NCBI GenBank assembly: GCA_964370965.1
Contig: CAYJLW010000014.1
Coordinates: 5,688 to 69,687, forward strand
DNA length: 64,000 nucleotides
Direction of reading: 5' to 3'
Source: CAYJLW01 sp964370965
Lineage (GTDB): Bacteria > Actinomycetota > Acidimicrobiia > UBA2766
The translations under genes and the position numbers were made by a program. The notes below the pieces were generated by a model. That model saw only the letters and a list, made by a program, of their open reading frames with translations, did no database searches and was not told where the DNA came from. Shown one piece after another: positions 60,800 to 64,000 of the stretch. Numbering within the stretch: the first letter of the stretch is position 1; each line of letters begins with the position of its first letter.

Positions 60800-62761
60800 A
60801 TGCGCAAGTACAAGCGCCCCCTGAAGATCTTCGCGATCATCGCCGCGATCCTCCTCAGCATCTACTTCATCTACGTCTGGTTCCTCGGGATTCCCCAGGG
60901 CGCGAACTACGACGCCGCCACCGGTCAGATCAGCCAGGAGACGGCGAAGCTGAACCCGTGGGACGCCCTGCGCACCTTCGGGGACGCCTTCCCGCAGTTC
61001 CTCGGGGCCGTCCTGCCGCTCCTGTTCCAGGGCTTGGTCTTGATCTCGTTCATCGTCATCCAGTTCGGCGCCATGTTCTGGTTCCTCTCACGGGGCCGGA
61101 AGTACATCATCTACCCGGGCGAGTTCGACGTCGGCTTCGGCGACGTGCGCGGTCAGTCCCACATCGTGGACTCCACGAAAGAGGTTCTGCGTCTCTTCCG
61201 GGGCTACAAGGAGTTCCGCAAGATCGGGGGCTACCCGCCCCACGGCATCCTCTTCGAGGGCCCCCCCGGCACCGGCAAGACACTCCTCGCCAAGGCGATC
61301 GCCGGGGAGTCCGGTGTCCCGTTCATGTACTGCAGCGGCACGGCCTTCCAGAGCATGTTTATGGGGATGAGCGCTCTCACGGTGCGCTCGTTCTTCAAGA
61401 AGGCCCGCCGCAAGGCGGACGCCTACGGCGGCGTCGTCCTCTTCGTGGACGAGATCGACGCCCTCGGCAGCAGGGGCGGCAACGTGGCGATGGCGCGGGA
61501 CGCGCACGAGCACGCCCTCACGCCCCCGGAGATGCGGCTCCGCCACAAGATCAACCGCATCATCATGGGGGGCATGGGCATGGGCGGCGACCGCTCCGTC
61601 CTGAACGAGATCCTCACGCAGCTCGACGGCATGGAGGGCATGGTCCTCACAGGGGTCGGCCGCCACGTCCGGCGGTTCCTGCACGCCAAGCCCAAGCAGA
61701 CCCCGCACTACAACATCCTCATCATCGGGGCCACAAACATGGCGTCCGCGCTCGACCCCGCGCTTCTGCGTCCGGGCCGCTTCGACCGCAAGATCCACTT
61801 CGGGAACCCGCCGCTCGACGGCCGTAAGGACATCATCCAGTACTACCTCGACAAGGTGCACCACGAGCCCATCGACGTCGAGCAACTCGCCAACGCCACG
61901 AAGGGCTACTCACCCGCCCGCATCAAGAACATCATCAACGAGGGCCTCATCTTCGCCCAGCAGGACGGCCGGTCCGCCGTCACCTACGACGACATCTGGC
62001 AGGCGAAGCTCAACGACGAGATCGGCCTCAAGGAGTTCGCCACCTACACGCCCTGGGAGAAGGAGGCCACGGCGATCCACGAGGCCGGTCACGCCGTCGC
62101 CCGTTGGTTCTTCAACCCGAACGAGCGTCCCGAGATCATCACGGTCGAGAAGCGTGGCGGCACGCTCGGCCTCGTCTGGTCACAGGAGCTCGAGGAGCAG
62201 ATGAGCGAGACGAGGTCCGAGATGCTCGCCGACATCAAGGTCTCCCTCGCCGGCATCGCCGCCGAGAGACTCTGGTACGGGGAGAGCACGAGCGGGCCCG
62301 GCTCCGACCTCGAGAGCGCCACCATGCGCGCCGCCGTGATGGTGGGCTACTACGGCATGGGGTCCTCCCTCGTGTCCGCGGCGGTGCTGAAGCCCTTCAG
62401 CTACAACGGCGAGGACGAGCTCTCCCGGCTCATGAAGATCCCCAGCTTCCGCGCCGACGTCGAGGGCATCCTGAACCTGTCCTTCGAGGAGGTCACCGAC
62501 CTCCTGCGGCGCAAGGCGCACTGCATAGAGGCCCTGCGGGACATGCTGGTGGCGCGCGACCAGGTCACGGGCGAGGAGTTCGAGGAGCTCATGCGACACT
62601 TCAGCGAGGGTCTCCGCTCGGCGGACTCCGGCGCCTTCCGCCGGCCGCCCAAGGTGCTCGCCGCCGTGTCCGGCGCGCACGAGCCGCCCGTGGCCGGGGC
62701 GGGGGACCCGGGTGTCTCGCCGTCGATGCCGCCGTCGCCCCCGCTACCTTCCGGCGACTGA
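60800..62761 (+). CDS. FtsH-like AAA+ metalloprotease, divergent paralog
   Basis: The 653-residue membrane protease has N-terminal hydrophobic segments (IFAIIAAILLSIYFIYVWFL and LLFQGLVLISFIVIQFGAMF). Walker A is FEGPPGTGKTLLAKAIAGES, Walker B VVLFVDEIDALGSRGG, the second region of homology ALDPALLRPGRFDRKIHFGN, and the M41 zinc site IHEAGHAVARWFF with a likely third ligand in SGPGSDLESATMRAAVMVGY. Compared with the FtsH at 14505 it has an insert of about 50 residues after Walker B (HALTPPEMRLRHKINRIIMG through LTGVGRHVRRFLHAKP), shifting the pore-proximal region. A TAGGCT box lies at 60720-60725. Substrate unknown. Confidence 0.92.
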   Translation: MRKYKRPLKIFAIIAAILLSIYFIYVWFLGIPQGANYDAATGQISQETAKLNPWDALRTFGDAFPQFLGAVLPLLFQGLVLISFIVIQFGAMFWFLSRGRKYIIYPGEFDVGFGDVRGQSHIVDSTKEVLRLFRGYKEFRKIGGYPPHGILFEGPPGTGKTLLAKAIAGESGVPFMYCSGTAFQSMFMGMSALTVRSFFKKARRKADAYGGVVLFVDEIDALGSRGGNVAMARDAHEHALTPPEMRLRHKINRIIMGGMGMGGDRSVLNEILTQLDGMEGMVLTGVGRHVRRFLHAKPKQTPHYNILIIGATNMASALDPALLRPGRFDRKIHFGNPPLDGRKDIIQYYLDKVHHEPIDVEQLANATKGYSPARIKNIINEGLIFAQQDGRSAVTYDDIWQAKLNDEIGLKEFATYTPWEKEATAIHEAGHAVARWFFNPNERPEIITVEKRGGTLGLVWSQELEEQMSETRSEMLADIKVSLAGIAAERLWYGESTSGPGSDLESATMRAAVMVGYYGMGSSLVSAAVLKPFSYNGEDELSRLMKIPSFRADVEGILNLSFEEVTDLLRRKAHCIEALRDMLVARDQVTGEEFEELMRHFSEGLRSADSGAFRRPPKVLAAVSGAHEPPVAGAGDPGVSPSMPPSPPLPSGD

Positions 62762-62769
62762 AGAACCTC

Positions 62770-63909
62770 TCAGCGCCGGCGTCTCCGCCGGCTGCGCTTG
62801 GCGCTCTTCCTCTTCTTGGCGCGAGACCGGCTCTTGACCCGGCGGCAGACCCGGCGACCCTTGCGACGCCTGCACACCACCCGCCCGGCGGTACCGCCGC
62901 TCGCCCGCCCCGGCGGGTGGGCGACTGCGTTGCGGAGCATCCCGTAGGGGTTCACGGGGTCTCCGCCCACCCCCGGCGCGGTCCGGGGACGGCGGAGCTC
63001 GAAGTGGAGGTGGGGGGGAGTCCCTTCGGCGTTGCCGCTGTCGCCGCAGTAGCCGATGTGGGCGCCCGCGGGCACCCAGAGGCCCTCGTGTACCCAGGGC
63101 GGCCACGGGACACCGCGGCCGTTGTCGGTGCCGGGAGTGTCGTTGTTGAGGTGGATGTAGTTCGTGTACCAGCCGGAAGGGTGGCGGAGTCCGATCGAGA
63201 GCCCGCCGATGGCGTAGCTCCCGGTGAAGGTGACGACGCCCTCGTGGGCGGCGACGATCGGGGCGCCCTTGGCGTTGCAGAAGAGGTCCTGGCCCTGGTG
63301 GTGGCGCCGGCAGCCGTCGCGGCAGGCCCCGAACGTGTCGGAGTAGCTCGTGGGCGCCTGCACCGGGAAGTAGAGGCGGTCCGGCGGGGGCGGGAACGGC
63401 TGTGCGTAGAGACCGAGCGAGGCGTCCTGTACGGTCCAGCGGTTCCCGGCGAGCTCCACGCAGCGGGCGACCGTGAGGGTGTGGGGGACGCCGAGGGCGC
63501 CCGTGCGCACCACCACGTTGAGGTGGCGGTTGTCGGGCCAGGAGAAGAAGACCTCGCCGCCGGGCCACACGGACGTTTTCGCCTCCACGGCCGCCCGGTT
63601 CACGACGTCGTCCCCGAACGTGACGGCGGCACCCAGTTCGCGCCGCGGCGGCTCGTAGAGCGCTCCCTGGGACCCCGTGTCGAGGAGAGTGGGTGGCGGC
63701 GCCTCGGTGGGCCCGGGGGGCGGCGACGGGCTGGGGGAGGCCGTGGGCGAGGGCGAGGGCGACGCGCCCGGCGGGGCGCAGTCCTGTGGCGTCGTGGCGG
63801 CGGCGCCCGGGCCGGCCACTTCGACGGCCCCCAGCGCCAGTGCCGCGACGGTGAGCACGCTCAACAGCGCGCGGAAACGGTGAGCACGAGTTCGCGAGAT
63901 TGGATCCAC
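62770..63909 (-). CDS. Secreted M23 peptidase with basic C-terminal tail
   Basis: The 379-residue product starts with a signal peptide (basic start, hydrophobic about residues 11-37, AAATT). A proline/serine-rich linker (SPSPSPTASPSPSPPP) leads to a LytM/M23 zinc endopeptidase domain: the first ligands in HHQGQDLFCNAKGAPIVAAH, IHLNNDTPGTDNGRG, and the HxH motif in GTPPHLHFELRRPR. The end is a strongly cationic Arg/Lys tail with two cysteines (VVCRRRKGRRVCRRVKSRSR and on). M23 enzymes cut peptidoglycan cross-links; the tail may hold it to the cell wall or DNA. GTG start. Convergent with the ftsH-like gene, 8 nt apart. Confidence 0.9.
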   Translation of the reverse strand: MDPISRTRAHRFRALLSVLTVAALALGAVEVAGPGAAATTPQDCAPPGASPSPSPTASPSPSPPPGPTEAPPPTLLDTGSQGALYEPPRRELGAAVTFGDDVVNRAAVEAKTSVWPGGEVFFSWPDNRHLNVVVRTGALGVPHTLTVARCVELAGNRWTVQDASLGLYAQPFPPPPDRLYFPVQAPTSYSDTFGACRDGCRRHHQGQDLFCNAKGAPIVAAHEGVVTFTGSYAIGGLSIGLRHPSGWYTNYIHLNNDTPGTDNGRGVPWPPWVHEGLWVPAGAHIGYCGDSGNAEGTPPHLHFELRRPRTAPGVGGDPVNPYGMLRNAVAHPPGRASGGTAGRVVCRRRKGRRVCRRVKSRSRAKKRKSAKRSRRRRRR

Positions 63910-63968
63910 CCCCTAGGTCATCGGACCCAAGCCCGGGATTCTAGACCCCTAGGGGCCCCAACCACCCG

Positions 63969-64000
63969 AAGTGGGCGCGTCACGCGTCACATTTGACGCG
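63969..64000 (+). repeat. Palindromic repeat R2, partial copy at the window edge
   Basis: AAGTGGGCGCGTCACGCGTC ACATTTGACGCG resembles the left arm and loop of the R2 palindromes near 26.6-27.8 kb and is cut by the window end. Confidence 0.65.

Overview
The window is high-GC DNA, densely packed with genes and almost free of phage or insertion-sequence genes. Gene content points to an actinobacterium outside the classical Streptomyces/Mycobacterium groups, possibly an Acidimicrobiia-like lineage. The pointers are a SigR/RsrA-type redox sigma pair, a CysO-type sulfur carrier, a glucosyl-3-phosphoglycerate synthase, a mycothiol-dependent-isomerase-fold protein, GTG/TTG starts, and many starts placed 5-9 nt after a TAnnnT box (leaderless style). 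A run of 100 Ns shows this is a scaffolded draft or metagenome assembly.

Layout. 1-7.5 kb: end of an unknown gene, aconitase, and a giant secreted PKD-repeat protein. 7.6-11.3 kb: a Nudix protein, a YyaC-type spore protease relative, a FliA/WhiG-type sigma factor, and an ECF sigma with its zinc anti-sigma. 11.4-26.6 kb: a long co-directional housekeeping run of a DUF2342 zincin, tilS, hpt, ftsH, folE, folP, a dead phosphatase-like protein, folB, folK, a DUF2520 protein, panC, panD, nadB, nadC, coaX and lysS. It makes folate, pantothenate/CoA and NAD and overlaps start-to-stop at many joints. 26.6-39.3 kb: an accessory stretch with palindromic repeats, an AbiEi/DUF559-like protein, a serine hydrolase, TrpB2, clpC, ppk2, moaA, a VapBC pair, a broken sigma-like gene and the assembly gap. 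39.3-47.8 kb: radA, disA, yacL-like PIN/TRAM, ispD, ispF, cysS, rlmB, a Spo0H-type sigma factor and tRNA-Thr. 47.8-55.1 kb: compatible-solute genes (otsB, otsA, treT, glycerate kinase, gpgS) plus an M50 protease. 55.1-57 kb: a SAM-I riboswitch controlling a threonine-synthase-like enzyme and a CysO-like sulfur carrier. 57-64 kb: a GerW-like protein, CIRCE-controlled groL, a second unusual FtsH, and an M23 peptidase.

The order tilS-hpt-ftsH-folP-folB-folK-lysS, then clpC-radA-disA-yacL-ispD-ispF-cysS-rlmB-sigH, resembles the order in Bacillus, with insertions. The two most interesting signals are these. First, a SAM riboswitch-PLP enzyme-CysO unit suggests homocysteine made by a protein thiocarboxylate route. 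Second, several sporulation-linked families (Spo0H-like sigma, YyaC, GerW-like, WhiG/FliA-like) occur in one window. Two families of GC-rich dispersed repeats are also present. One family, and a separate 33-bp tandem array, have been absorbed in frame into the N-termini of LysS and NadC.
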